Position numbers and translations under genes: made by a program. The notes below the pieces were generated by a model. The model saw only the letters and a program-made list of their open reading frames with translations. It did no database searches and was not told where the DNA came from. Positions 1-27,617 of a DNA stretch of 64,000 nucleotides are shown one piece after another. Origin of the DNA: Heliopora coerulea (lineage: Eukaryota > Cnidaria > Anthozoa > Scleralcyonacea > Helioporidae); assembly GCA_030142905.1 (NCBI GenBank), contig JASJOG010000003.1, positions 4,991,501 through 5,055,500 on the forward strand. The letters run 5' to 3'. Position 1 is the stretch's first letter; every line of letters begins with the position of its first letter.

Positions 1-114
1 AAGAATTTGTTTTGTAACACGTAGTAAATTTTGATGATATTAATTGTAGAAAAAACAGAAGGGACGCGGTAATAAAAATAAGTAGAATGTTCACTGACCA
101 AAATAATTTATTGA

Positions 115-158
115 AACGAGCTTTCGACTACCAGACTGTAGCCTTCAAGTAGTTTAAG
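115..158 (-). ncRNA. Degenerate hammerhead-like hairpin at a Penelope-like element end
   Basis: Read on the minus strand, this has a GGCTAC/GTAGTC hairpin (one wobble pair) followed by GAAAGCTC. The layout matches the clearer hammerhead-like cores at 3101-3134 and 6233-6262, but the conserved CUGANGA box is imperfect (CTTGAAG). It lies downstream of the GIY-YIG remnant at 284-478, as expected for the end of such an element. It may be a decayed or variant copy; activity is doubtful. Confidence 0.25.
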
Positions 159-176
159 ATATATGGAAGCGATGTA

Positions 177-179
<3 letters not shown>

Positions 180-216
<37 letters not shown>
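180..216. repeat. (AT)n microsatellite
   Basis: An uninterrupted AT dinucleotide run lies between the hairpin at 115-158 and the GIY-YIG remnant. Confidence 0.9.
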
Positions 217-218
<2 letters not shown>

Positions 219-283
219 AATACGGAACTATAAATAGTTATGAAGGTGTGCATGGTTTGTGTGTAAGATGAGCGTGTGTATGA

Positions 284-478
284 TTAGGCAGTGCTTAATA
301 GTTTCTGGAGAAGAATAGTGTATTGTCTAGGAATCGGTTTAGAGTTATTGTCAGCTCCATTTGTCAAGGCCATGTGCCAAGATTCTAGGGTTTTTCGGTT
401 TTGATAATTGCCTTTGTGGATAACTTTTCCATTTTCGAAGTCAATGATATGGTCGTTTGTCCAAGCGTGATTGGCGAC
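284..478 (-). pseudogene. Penelope-like GIY-YIG endonuclease, C-terminal fragment
   Basis: An open frame on the minus strand runs about 64 codons and ends in TAA. It contains NHAWTNDH, IDFENGKVIHKG, NRKTLESWH and the terminal PRQYTILL. The H...NRKTLESWH...Y block resembles C-terminal ends of GIY-YIG domains in Penelope-like retroelements. No upstream RT or GIY-YIG start is present, so this is a 5'-truncated 3' end. It lies 66 bp beyond the M13 zinc-site exon, inside the next intron. Family assignment is from motif memory. Confidence 0.5.
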
Positions 479-543
479 GTTTGAACCTTTAGTAGGTTTA
501 GTACGTGATTATGGAACAACTAAACGGCTTTTGGTATTCGTAC

Positions 544-16535
<15,992 letters not shown>

Positions 16536-16539
16536 TAAA

Positions 16540-17983
16540 CATTATCTAATGAAAATCTCTTCTCCGGCGAAGTGCGGATTCAGTGCACCGACTTTTTTAA
16601 TCATGACTTGATGATATCATTTGATGGAAAAGCTGTTTAACTGAGCGTAAAAAACAAAATCATAACACCTGCTGAATCCGTCGATATTTAAAGAGGTGAA
16701 GGTAAAAGCTCTTAAAATGCTTAAAAACCTCTAACGAGCACTGAATGTTTGTTTTCCAAGACGTTTCGTTATTGCATTGAGGCACTGTTACATTAACTGT
16801 AAGATGTTCACTCATCATGTAACAGACCATTTTCACTCATATGCTAAACAACCCATCTGGAGGACAACTTCAAAGCTCCAACCTTTAAAAGATCGAATAA
16901 TTTATGGATATTCTTTTGTTGAGAGATATTTTTCCTCTAACAGGGGAATAAATGCAAGTGGTCTATACTTAACCCTTGTAACAACAATTGCATTATGTCA
17001 TCAAATAGCATTGGTCCAAACGTATCCAGAATTTTTCCGTGGGTTATTTACGGATGACAGGTTAAACGAACACGAAATGGCAGGACAATATATGTAAATG
17101 TATCCAAAAAGGTAGGACAATTTATCTAAACGTACTTAATGATATTACCGAATTACTTTTTCCGTCAACTCTGAAACGAGACCTGATTTGAATACTTTCA
17201 CACAAATATGAAAGGCATCGCATCAAGCCTCGTTTCAGAGTTATTGATAAATATTATTCGGGAAGTCCTATTGAGAACCAAAAAAGGACATTTAACCACA
17301 GTGGTTTTCGAACATATATTAGAGCTAATTACAGTTAAGTAAATTAATAAGTTAAAATCTTCCCTCTTAATACATTTGCTCATTATGAAACCCCATTTTC
17401 TTTCATCACGTTTAGGCAAAATGTCCCGGGCAAACAACTGTGTTAATTGCAGAAGTCTCCATCTTTTTCAATGAGGTAAATTGCAATTCCACATCTGCTT
17501 GTCATGACCAAGAAAAGGTGGAAAGACTAATATTGCGGTAATCAATAAAGGCTCACCATGTTTTTCCCAACGCAACTGGACCACAATTTACATTACGAAC
17601 TGGAGAGTCTAGTCTTGTGTAACCAGTCAGCGACGGACCATATAAAACCGTTAATATTCAAGGCATTAAATAAAACTGATTTCAAAAACAGACTGGCCAA
17701 AAACTGTTCAATTATTGCAGGTAACGCGTGGATCTTAATTTTCATTAGTTTAATTGAAGCCTGCTACATCCATTCTCCTAAACCATTTATAATTACTTGA
17801 CATTTTTTACACGGCAACAAAACGTTAATCTCTTGTGCATTTCTCATTAGTCTGGTTCCGAAAAGTCGTAAAAATCACCTGAGAGGCTCCACTCTACGTT
17901 GCGAAGATGAGATGTCTTCCGGATAGAGAATTGAGAATGGTGGCCAATTCAGTATGTATGAAAATTTCTGGCTGTCCTGGCCG
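16540..17983. other. Intergenic, no supported gene
   Basis: Upstream of the M13 first coding exon; should contain its promoter and any 5' UTR exon. Scattered short open frames have no recognisable domains. Confidence 0.5.
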
Positions 17984-18057
17984 TGTCTCAGTAGCTCAGA
18001 GGTCAGAGCACCGATACGTAGATTCAGAGACCTTGGGTTCGATTCCCGGCTGGGGCA
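17984..18057 (+). repeat. tRNA-like SINE head or tRNA pseudogene
   Basis: A 74-nt unit with acceptor-like ends TGTCTCA/TGGGGCA (wobbles allowed), D-arm GCTC...GAGC, and a B-box-like GGGTTCGATTCCCGG. The anticodon stem pairs poorly, so a working tRNA is unlikely. A tRNA-derived SINE head is the better reading. Confidence 0.5.
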
Positions 18058-18839
18058 GTCAGAGTTTTCGTATATATAATTATGATCGTATCAAATCCTC
18101 TCTTCATATATAAATGTTATTTTGTCTTTTTTAGCATTTAGCATTTTTTAGCATTCAGTAGATGATTAGACAACAAACCCGAGACAACATTTACCGACCG
18201 ATATAACAAAAATCCGTGGCTTGAAGGTTGCTCATTTGGATGAACTTAGTCTTCGAAACAAAAGTGACTTATGAGATTTGTAGCTTGGCATAACAATAAG
18301 TTTTATAGACACAAGTTTTGGGGGTAACGTGATGGTTTAGTGAAAATTTTGCTGAGTTTTCCTTCTGGAAAGTTAGGACTTCCTCAGAGCAAGACTGAAG
18401 TTAATGTTTAGAAGATGATCGTCTACGTCAAATATTTTTACAATGGATCCACGGTAAGTGCGTGCTTCATGGCGTCAAGACAACAACTGAAAAAAATCTA
18501 ATAATTTTTGTCCAAATAAATAATCATGTCGATAGGTACCTAGAAAAACAAGGTGAAATCTTAATGGAAATGTGTACAAAAACATTAATAGTATGAATTT
18601 AACAAAAAAGCGCTGTCCAAGCATCATTTAAAGGCTGTTCCTCGGGCAGAATCAGAATGGTGGCATATTTAAATATTTCTATAGATTCCCCTATCCTACT
18701 ACAAAAGTAAGCTTTAGTGTTGCTTAGAAGAGAAGCGTTGTTCCATTCCATCTTCCATTCTTTCTAGCTGAGTTAAAGTTCAAACCGAGAATTCTCCTTT
18801 AGCAAAACACACACAGGAAACGGGCCACAAATATTCAGT
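18058..18839. other. Intergenic, nothing recognised
   Basis: AT-rich sequence without a convincing ORF, exon or repeat boundary. Confidence 0.4.
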
Positions 18840-18985
18840 TTATCTTAAATTTTAATTTGTAAATATAAGTTAACACGCAATTTAATTTTTGATTTGTAAT
18901 GTTTAATGATTATTTATTTATTTAGACCAGGACCCCTCTAAAAACCAATTATACGAGAAGGCTTCGTGGGCATAAATAAATAAAT
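18840..18985 (+). mobile_element. Non-LTR 3' UTR fragment with AAAT tail
   Basis: The segment GGACCCCTCTAAAAACCAAT, then GAGAAGGCTTCGTGGG and (AAAT)n, is a diverged copy of the 3' end at 5005-5075. Only the last ~140 bp remain. Confidence 0.6.
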
Positions 18986-19130
18986 ATATACCTAAATACA
19001 TACACACATAAACACACACAGACATACATACATACATACATACACACACATACACACACACATGCATACGTACGTACGTACGTACATACGTATATACATA
19101 CATACCTACATACGTACATACATAAAAATA
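18986..19130. repeat. Degenerate (CATA)/(CACA)/(CGTA) microsatellite
   Basis: Tetranucleotide array with shifting units directly after the non-LTR tail, which likely seeded it. Confidence 0.8.
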
Positions 19131-19199
19131 CGTGGCAAAGTAGGTGTTGTGTGCAGGTCTTTTAAATCTCAACTACTAAAATGAAATTTGACGAAAGAT

Positions 19200-20609
19200 A
19201 AAGGTCAGTGTACAGTCCTTGAACGCTTACCCCAAGAACAACAAGCTGATATCCAAAACTAATTGCACAAATACTAATTACACACATTTATTAGGATAAT
19301 GAATTAAATTACTTAATATCCTTTCTTTTTTAGAGTTTTAAGTACATCTTGTAAATAAATGTTAAAACAATAAAATCCGAGAGGTAAGTAGTGAAGTTCG
19401 CCTGCGGAATATATATTTGATTGTTATTAGCAAATGAAATAGACCAGGTGTTTTTCATTTCCCCTGCAACTTCAGTAGGTAAAGTAGCAAGCCACTTGCA
19501 AGAACCACTCACGTGAGCTCAACGCTTTATTAAATCGCAGATATTAAATTGTGAATCCATAAAAAGTATACGGGGACCAGATTTCTGCAAACGTCTAGAA
19601 GTTTGATTTTCAAAATTGCTTTTGCCCAACAGAAATGGGTGAATTTTTCGATAAAGATTTTATGTAGGTTCTCCCATTAACTAGGTTGAACAAGTCAGCA
19701 TCAACTTACGTTTGTTTGGGGTTTTGACTTTTTCTCAATGAAAGAGTCTCCAGTATGTTATCGATTTTCCTTCCACCCTAGGCTGGTTTATATTTGTGAA
19801 AGGTTTAGTCACCAGGGTTATGAATGTTCTGCAACATTTTGGCCAGGTTTTTACGTCATAGCTCGTCTGACATCATTGCTGACTGAGATTTTCTTCACTT
19901 TCAAGGTTCGCCCAAGACACTCCCTTACAGTCACTAACCATCTTCGATACGAGGTTTTTATGACTTTTCTGATTTTTACCGAGACAATCGACAACCATCG
20001 GAAGGAACATTTGCACATCTTTAGATATATTTGGGAATACAGGTTCCTGCCTGGTTAGTTTTTAATAGCAATCCTTCACTCTTTTGAGAATTATTCGCGA
20101 CCGACCTTGGCAAAGCTTCATAGGTGATAATCGCAAATCATGCAGTTGCGACACGCTTTTGGCCTTTGTGTGAACGTGCGTATGGTTTGAAAACTGTATT
20201 AGTATATGAAAAATTGTAGCAACATCTATATTTAATCACATTAAGTTATTAAAAATGAGAATAAGGAAGGAAACAAACATTTGAATTAACGTTTTATTCA
20301 TAAACTTTCGTTCAAAGGGTAAACTTACTTTCCCTAATTCGACTGTACTTGGTCTACTTCCATGAAATAATGAGATTAACTCCCTCAACATCATGTTAAT
20401 GACTCAAAATTTAGATACTCATTCACATTTCACACTTCTCAACTATATACTATGGTTCAATAAAATTTTCCAAAATTTCACTATTGCCACCACTTTTTCC
20501 TCATTTTTAGACAGCAATTTGCTACGATAGCTCTACATTCGACGACGTAAAGTAATCCTAAGATAACTATAAATACAGCTACATTATTAGGCTATTTTTT
20601 ACGAAAAAA
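19200..20609. other. Intergenic, nothing recognised
   Basis: Region downstream of the arfaptin stop; would hold its 3' UTR. No domain-bearing frames seen. Confidence 0.4.
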
Positions 20610-20762
20610 TTACTTTCGTTCCAAGAACGACTGACCAGTGTCTTTGTTAGCCATTTTAATATGAAATTCTTTCATTGTATTTTCCAGCCCTTGCTTGTTT
20701 CCAGAGAAATACGCTGTTGTAGCATTATGAAACAATAACAGTTGCCTCTGCATCACTTTAAT
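20610..20762 (-). CDS. ARFIP: Arfaptin terminal coding exon
   Basis: Encodes [20 protein letters not shown], then [20 protein letters not shown] and a stop after FLERK. This is the last AH/BAR helix of arfaptins ([12 protein letters not shown]). The acceptor is TTTTTAG; it joins phase 0 to EENK of the previous exon. Confidence 0.92.
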   Translation of the reverse strand: MKVMQRQLLLFHNATTAYFSGNKQGLENTMKEFHIKMANKDTGQSFLERK

Positions 20763-23700
20763 CTAAAAATAAGCAATGGTTTTCATGAAGGACACATAGT
20801 GAAGGGACGAAACAAGGAGCAAGAATAATACGGAAAAATCCCTCATTAACACTAAACTGTGACAAGCAAATATCCCTCCAGTTTTACAGGGCAGTGTTTT
20901 GTGGTGTCTAAACGGGACAGAGTCGAGTTAGGAGACAAGTACACGATTTGTACAAATCGAGGTATTTCGTGAGTGAACTTTCAAATTTTTTAATCCTGCC
21001 ACCACACGGAATTCTCACCCACGCAAAAAGCACCAGCTAAATACTAACCAACGCTCTCGTTTTCCTCATCAATCGTATTGAGGCGAGTGGAGGGGGGCAA
21101 ACTGTATATGAAACTACATAACGTAATATCCTAATGACTAAGACAGTAGAAACGTCTACATGTCTCAATCATGAGTTTTGGTAAATATCAATCACAATTT
21201 GCTTGTCTTTTGCTGATCGACACCTGACAAAACTCAGAACAATTGCTGTGGAAGCCACGTTATGGGAAAATTCTTGGTAGCAATGCTTCTGTTTTTCTAC
21301 TTACAAAACCGACCTTACGGAAATAAACGTCCTTTCTAGGAAGCTAGAATATCTATGAATTTTATTTCAAAAAATTTTGCTTGTTGCTAGGCAAGATCGG
21401 CTTCCGTGAACCATGTTTCGCCTGACGTAAAATCAGTGAGCAATTTTTACCAACAATATCTCAGGAAAAATGTTTCCGAATTGTCCTGAGCGTTTATCAC
21501 AGCAAAATGGTTACAAAAGAACATACGTAACCAAAAATAGTTTTCCTTAAGTATGATCGACTCCCCAAGGTCCAATAAATCCCCGTACCGTATCATTAAA
21601 CATCCTTTAAATTAAACATAAAATACAGCCTTTACCAATAACCGATAGAGAATGACTGGGGAGCTCGATACTACAGCGCCCACATCCAGGATTAACCATT
21701 TAGATCACATCTATAACTACTGAGGTCAAAACGTGAGAACCAACGGGCCTCTTCCACTTCCCTGCATATTGTTCTCCTTCAGATCATGTGAATCTATCGC
21801 GAAGGATTTTTTCATTGAAAGTTAATATTAAGATACGCTTCGAGCATTTTATGACGTGAAAATGGCAATTTTAGCTGGAAGAAAATATCAATTCAGCATA
21901 GCCGTTATCTATAACATTAAAAAAAGTCTGTAAGGGTCAAAAGGTTCTAGGGCCATTCCTTTGACCCACAATGAGGCTTAATGGTTGCTCGCCTTCCAAA
22001 TGACACTAAAGGCAGTTTATGACAGGCCACCAGCTGTTGATGGGAAACGTGCCAACACTCCCTTCAGTTCGATTCAAAGTCTTCGTTAGGAGTTTAGGCT
22101 TAAAATGAAGTCTACCTTCGCAACTCACCGTACGAAAAATATGGCAACCGATTCATTTAATCATAATTCTTTGCCCACATTAAAAGTTTTACTTTGCTGA
22201 AATTCAAGAAGAAAAGGATCCAAAAAGGTTAAATTTGGTAAGGTTAAACGTCTTGCCTGCTTTCCTAATCGTAACCTGTCAAACTTTTCTCAACGGTTAT
22301 AAAAACTTAATATTTAAGTTCGCAATGATGTATGGTTAAACCTAGAGCTGCCATATGTTTTCGGTACCACTAATTGCTTAGTCCGATGATTGAGGTCGAC
22401 TCACTAAAGTTACTCTACCTTGTTCTCTTCCAAAAATTTCAACTTTATAGTAAGATCGCTTCTAATGCGGTCAAACTTTGCCTTTTGTTTCTCATATTCA
22501 TTCTTCGCTTCTTCCGCCTTAAAAGAAGCCGCTGAACTTGTTGGAGTTGAGCGAGAGTAGGACTCGTAATCGGCTCTGTAGGCATCAAACTCGATTCTTG
22601 CAGCCTCGTAAGCTTTCACAGTAGACATTGTATCTTCTATTGTTTTCGTACACAACGTCTGGACGTTTGCAGTAAAGAAATTTAATGCTCCAAGCAATAC
22701 ATCACCATTTCTTACCAAGGTTTTTTGGGTTTCGGCATTGTAATTGAACTCGTCTTGAAGATCTGGAGTCTTTAATCCCAGTTCACTAAAACAATCTCCA
22801 AGACTGCGCTGTGTCTGCAAAACACTAGAAAACTGTTGCGTGAGTTGTTTTGAAAGTCGTAAAATAGATAAATACTTTTTCTGAGTATCACGAAGTAATG
22901 TTACTTGACTTTCAAGCTCTTCATCAACGGTTCTTGAACCTTTACCAAACTTTTCAGAGAGGTACTGTCGAGTACATTTATACGTAGATATACTCCACTT
23001 TTTTAAGTTATCCATTTTCGCAGCAGAACTAGATTGAACAACAGTTCCTTTTCCTTCTCCAGCCAGATTAGTGTTAGAGTTACTAGTCGTGCTTTGTTGA
23101 GGATAACTTCGCCTGGTATATTGTGGAGGAGGACCTGCGAGACAATTTAGCAAAATAAATACCCCAAACACCAAATTAACTATTAATATGAATATGAAGA
23201 GGACCTTAGCGTAGCTGCGCAGAATCTATTTGGGTGGCTCTAAATCGAATTTCATATTTTCAATGTAGGTTGGTGAAAAATATACTTTTATAGATAAAAC
23301 AATAGTTCCGTTTTTCCTTTACCAGAAGCCATGGCCACAATGGCCATGATAAAATTTGAGCCCTGAAGGGCAACTCGAGCTACAAAGATGTTTTGGGTTA
23401 CTTCCAGGGCTTGGAAGTGTTCTGAAATGTAATTCTGAAAGTTCATTGCTGCTCACAAATAAAGTAACTTCCACTCTTGATGAGTAGCAAGTCTTGCGAG
23501 TACTCGTTTCAAGTTGCTACCTGCCACTTGTGAGTGTTAGGCATTTTATGAGCCAAGTCAATTACTGGTGGATTAGCTTGTGATGTATTAGTGAACTGAG
23601 TACTACATGAGACTAAAGCTATGATATTATGAATAAACACCAAAGGAATACTTTAAGTTACATACCACTATGAATTTCAACATTCATGGTATGTTCTACT

Positions 23701-26010
23701 CACAGCTGTTAATAATCAAGTGACGTGTGGTCCACCAAATTTGACTTCTTCTTTGAGATTCCCATAGACTAAATAGCAAACACTATACTCAGTTTTGGTC
23801 TCAGGATGCACATACTTGATTTCATTTTCATAGTAGGTTCCCATAAAATATTTCTTATTGGAATGCAAATGAAAAGCCATCAAGTGCAGAAATCCATCAC
23901 ACTAAAACAAACTATCTGAACTATCAACAGGTTGAAATAATTTATTTAGTTTTAACACAGTTTGAGTTATTTGTCTGCTAAAAATAAGAAATGCTTTGCA
24001 TTCTCCCATAAGGACTCAAAAAATAAAAAAGTATCCAAAACTAATAAATCAAATCTGAAAGCAGACATTTAAGGCTGTTTTCAGAGAACAACTCATGCCC
24101 CACGTTGCTGTGCAGTGATTCAACCAATATTTATTTGTATTATTTACTTTGTGCACTGAATTGTTTGTTTGCTGAAAGTGACAGATACTTTCCACACTCC
24201 CAAGAGGATTCTAAATGATAAAAATTATCCATAACTAATGAATCAAATCTCAAAGCAGACATTTTATGCTGTTTTCAAAGCATGACTCCCCACTTCATAG
24301 TGCCACAATTCAACTGTCCAAGTTTAAGTGTTGAATACAATTTCTACAATGAAAATGAAATCAAGTACTGTATTTTCTGGGCAATTACCTGCACAGTGTA
24401 TAACCTTCACAATGATGGAAATGTCACTTTTTGGAAAAAAACAACTCATTGTATTACCTGCATCATTAGATAACCTGCAGTGGCAAGCTAAGGTGAACTA
24501 ATACTAGCAACAATTTTGGTGACATGTGACATGACACTGTTGTGTTGCACATGGAATACAATTGCTGCACATTTTACTACCTTATGAAACAAGTCATCAG
24601 TTGCACTGAATTGCATTGCTCACACTGATTATGTATTTTAGCAAAATTAACAGATAACCCACAGGTAATTGCCCAGAAAATATGGTATATACATCCTGAG
24701 ACCAAAAACTGGGTTTTTTGTATTTGCTGTTTAATCCACATGAATCTCAAAGAAGAAGTTTTACTTGGACCACACATCACTTGATTGTCAACAACTGTGA
24801 GTAGAACATTACACAAACATTGAAATCCATGTTAAAACATAATTTAAGGTATTTCTTTTGTGTTTATTCATGATATAATAGCTTTATTCTTGTCTATTAC
24901 TCAATTCACTAATACATTGCAAGCTAATCCACCAGTAACTGACTTGACTTGCAAAACTTACAAAACGGTTTTGATGTTAGAGAAACATGAGAGCTTGGAT
25001 ATATTAAGGTAGATAGAGGTTGAAGGTTGCGGGTTCGATCCCCGTCTGGGGCTCAGAAATCATTTTCTGAGTATTGAACTTTAAGATCGTTCATCTACCT
25101 CAATAATATAGAAACATGGTAAATAGATAACGAGTCCAATAATGGTAGGCAGCTGGTGAGGGGTTGTTTTGCATTACAATATTTCTAATTTAGTATAATT
25201 TTTTGTGTTCCCATCAGTCATCACCCTTTAAACAAGCTGTTTATGTTATAATACTTGAAGGTGCTGACATATATGATAATAAACTTTCAAATTTTGAAGC
25301 TTAATTTATAAGTGTGTTTTATAAAATTTATAACAAATTTATTATGTGGCATGTTTAATACTGTCTTCAAAAGCACGTAGACCACTCAGTGGGAGTTCAT
25401 AATCATGCTGACTAAAAATGACTACAGCATGTAACCATCGAAAACATGGGAACAGAAAAGAACTTTACTAAACGGCCGTACGCAAGTCATCCAGTCGCTT
25501 TCGGTCAGTTGAAAACCATTCGTTTAAGGACCTTTGACGAAAAACAGAAAACTCGTGTACAACAGTAATATGCTAACTTTAAAATCTGAAGTTACCATTA
25601 ACGAGAACACTCGTTCCACGTGAGTTCTCACGAGATTGGTATACTTCATCAGAAGCTAATTGCCTTCATCCACGCATAAACTGGCTAAACTTACAAACTC
25701 CTGTATTTCGTAAGCCTGGCTATTACTCTTAGATAATAAACATATGATTGAGAGTTTATAACATTACAACCGAACAATTCTAAAATAAATAGTATATACC
25801 TCGACCATCCGAAGGACTTGAATCGTGAAGTGACGAGTTATCTTGTAAATCCGTAGCAACTCGTAACATATCTTCCATTCTTGGTAAACCTGTAGTGGTG
25901 CTATCAGATAGATCTATAGTAGCAGTTGATTCTGAATAGTCGCCATTCAGATCAGTTTCTCTCACGGAACTATCATCGACAGCAACGCCATAATGTTGAA
26001 CAGAAGCCAT
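20610..26010 (-). CDS. ARFIP: Arfaptin (AH/BAR-domain protein), complete coding region
   Basis: Gene-level entry. Arfaptins bind GTP-loaded Arl1, Arf and Rac through a crescent AH/BAR dimer and act at trans-Golgi membranes. Coding exons: 25800-26010, 22419-23134, 20610-20762, giving 359 residues (human ARFIP2 is about 341). Residues 1 to ~108 are low-complexity and Ser/Thr-rich; the AH domain spans about 110-355. Recognisable stretches are [60 protein letters not shown] and [25 protein letters not shown] is the amphipathic segment next to the BAR core. Introns are 2665 and 1656 bp. The larger holds an inverted repeat and a SINE. A partial inverted copy of exon 1 lies upstream at 26317-26415. 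Confidence 0.93.
22419..23134 (-). CDS. ARFIP: Arfaptin central exon with most of the AH/BAR domain
   Basis: Runs from [15 protein letters not shown] to [12 protein letters not shown]. It holds [55 protein letters not shown] and [19 protein letters not shown]. Acceptor TCTCGCAG, donor GTAGAG. The first two bases complete a Gly codon with the G ending exon 1. The hydrophobic run read just upstream ([10 protein letters not shown]) is intron, not a signal peptide. Confidence 0.93.
23570..24975. repeat. Large diverged inverted repeat in arfaptin intron 1
   Basis: Left arm about 23570-23850 and right arm about 24655-24975 match in opposite orientation. Shared stretches include TTACTGGTGGATTAGCTTG, GTTCTACTCACAG and TTTTTGGTCTCAGGATG-like sequence. 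The ~800 bp between holds a tandem duplication. This looks like an old DNA-transposon or foldback unit; no transposase or target duplication was found. Confidence 0.65.
23940..24300. repeat. Two diverged ~195-bp tandem units inside the intron inverted repeat
   Basis: AATCAAATCTGAAAGCAGAC (near 24045) and AATCAAATCTCAAAGCAGAC (near 24240) start equivalent stretches that continue through GCTGTTTTCA and end CCCCAC. The preceding TATCC..AACTAAT blocks also align. Confidence 0.6.
24989..25110 (+). repeat. SINE family A copy (tRNA-derived)
   Basis: GGTTGCGGGTTCGATCCCCG is a pol III B box. It is followed by CTGGGGCTCAGAAATCATTT and TCTGAG, a hairpin-forming block repeated at 27420-27617. The flanks ATATTAAGGTAGAT and ATCTACCTCAATAAT pair as imperfect inverted ends. 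Confidence 0.6.
25800..26010 (-). CDS. ARFIP: Arfaptin first coding exon
   Basis: Starts [15 protein letters not shown] at 26010. The codon upstream that could extend the frame is GTG, not ATG. Encodes an acidic, Ser/Thr-rich N-terminus with [20 protein letters not shown] and ends DGRG across the intron (donor GTATAT). This part is poorly conserved; assignment rests on phase continuity with the AH/BAR exon and on position. Confidence 0.85.
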
Positions 26011-26316
26011 CGTTAGCACCAGGGGTCACAATTAATGACGTTGCAATATCCGGGACATGCTGTAATGACGTTTCAAAATTTTCAGCTATGTAAGCAGCAA
26101 GGAAACTAAGTACTAAAATGCCGGTTGATACCTGGACGCCAGCATATCCTTCACCTAATTCTATAATATTCAGGGTAATCCTGAAATGTCAATGGTCTTA
26201 AATGAATCATAGACTGCAAGGCTACCCTATGCGATAGGCTGCTTTTTAGGTAATAAAGCTGAAAGAACTGCGTAGGGGTGGGTGGTCAGCGGCGAAAGGT
26301 GGTAATTTTAAAAACT

Positions 26317-26415
26317 GTAGATGATAGTTCGGCGAGAGAAACTGGTTTGAATGGCGACTATTCAGGACCAACTGTTACTATAGACCTATATGATAACACT
26401 ACGACAGGTTTTACC
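26317..26415 (+). pseudogene. Inverted partial copy of arfaptin exon 1
   Basis: Reads VDDSSARETGLNGDYSGPTV then TIDLYDNTTTGFT in one open 33-codon frame. The native exon has [20 protein letters not shown] then [13 protein letters not shown]. By eye about 82 of 96 bases match, and most changes are substitutions without indels. It lies in opposite orientation about 300 bp upstream of the arfaptin ATG, with no start codon and no matching downstream exon. Confidence 0.85.
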
Positions 26416-26420
26416 TTATA

Positions 26421-26434
26421 GGGTTAGGGTTAGG
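26421..26434. repeat. Telomere-like TTAGGG units
   Basis: Two to three TTAGGG-like units adjoin the inverted exon copy and fade into degenerate AGGAT-type repeats up to about 26545. Confidence 0.6.
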
Positions 26435-26565
26435 ATTAAGACTAGAACTAGGAATAACGCTAATCCTAATGCCAACTCTAAGATTCTGGATAATCCTGAT
26501 TCTTAAGATAATTGTAATTTTAGGATGATCCTGAATTTTAGGTGAGAGAATACGTTGCATATGCT

Positions 26566-26793
26566 CAGGGCCGCCGAGAGAATTTTCATGTGCCGGAGCA
26601 AGAAAAATTTTGGAGCCCCCTTCCACAATTGGGCAAGGACATTAAGACCATAAAATACACTACAATACATTTATGTTCAACAATCTTTATTTTTAATAAC
26701 TGAAATATGTGTACTCGAGATAGATACGGGCTCCCTGAGGCTTCATGGGCCCCGGAGCGATGTACCGGCTGCACCCCCCTCTCCTTGGGCCTG
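26566..26793. mobile_element. Short non-autonomous hAT-like element
   Basis: 228 bp with imperfect terminal inverted repeats CAGGGCCGCCGAGAG and CTCTCCTTGGGCCTG, flanked by a perfect 8-bp duplication CATATGCT at 26558-26565 and 26794-26801. An 8-bp duplication and CAG ends are hAT hallmarks. No coding capacity. Confidence 0.75.
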
Positions 26794-27123
26794 CATATGC
26801 TACCTGGAACAATACTCCAGGTCAAGTTCACTTACTTATATAACTAGACAAATTTAGCTGGACTGTGAGACTCCCCATAACTTGTAAGGTGCGAGAAGTG
26901 TTCTCAGGATGGAGTCAGCATTGTAATTTATGGGTCCTATAAACGGCAGCGACTACTGGGTATTTACCAACTTTTTTAACAGAAGTGAAGGGGCTCAACT
27001 GGACGGAGGAGCTGGGGGTCACGACCCCTGCCTTCTTGTAGGAAATCTTATATTTACCCTGTCAGAGACAGCTTATTTCACGAGATGACCAACGCTGCTA
27101 AAAGCCTAAAATCAACTAGCAAA

Positions 27124-27201
27124 GTTGACTAGAGCGCGATTCGAACTCACATCTTCGGGTTGCCGGACCGCTGCAATACCGAGTTGGGCTATCAAGTCAA
27201 C
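27124..27201 (-). repeat. SINE family B copy (tRNA-like)
   Basis: Minus-strand unit with perfect acceptor-like stem GTTGACT/AGTCAAC, D-arm-like TAGCCC, and B box GAGTTCGAATC. The same family occurs at 28063-28141 with GTTGGCT/AGCCAAC, so one stem position changes together with its partner. The sequence that follows it resembles 29760-29830. Confidence 0.55.
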
Positions 27202-27419
27202 TATGAACAGTATGCTCGTTTTATCCAATTAAACATTGTCGCGAGAATCTCTCGTGCACTTAAATTGTATGATTATAGATTACTTATAATACGGTTGGTG
27301 AGTTGTGGTTGGCGAGTTGTGATTCATGGCAAGTAAATAAAAATCGGCCAAGCAAACCAACCATGAAGTAATTTTTTTATTATACGCGTACTGTAGTTTA
27401 TGATTTTAGAAATGTGAGA

Positions 27420-27617
27420 GCTTGGATATAACTTAAGAGAGATTAAAGATCGTGAAGCTCTATATTCAGAAAATGATTTCTGAGCCCCAGATCATACCCA
27501 GAAAATGATTTCTGAGCCCCAGATGTCACCGGTCATCAGAAGGTTGCGGGTTCGATCCCCGCCTGGGGCTCAGAAATCATTTTCTGAGTATAAAGCTTGA
27601 CGATCTTTAATCTCCCA
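27420..27617. repeat. SINE family A arranged as a palindrome
   Basis: GAGATTAAAGATCGTGAAGC at the left mirrors GCTTGACGATCTTTAATCTC at the right. AAAATGATTTCTGAGCCCCA occurs twice inverted, and once forward as CTGGGGCTCAGAAATCATTT. The B box GCGGGTTCGATCCCCG lies in the right half. Confidence 0.65.

Noticed and set aside
18918..19172. 84-codon frame rich in Tyr, Val and Cys
   Set aside because: It is the translation of a CATA/CGTA-type microsatellite.
22410..23174. Apparent secreted protein beginning [14 protein letters not shown] on the minus strand
   Set aside because: The hydrophobic start is intron read-through; a good acceptor (TCTCGCAG) follows it and the frame from GPPPQ joins arfaptin exon 1 in phase.
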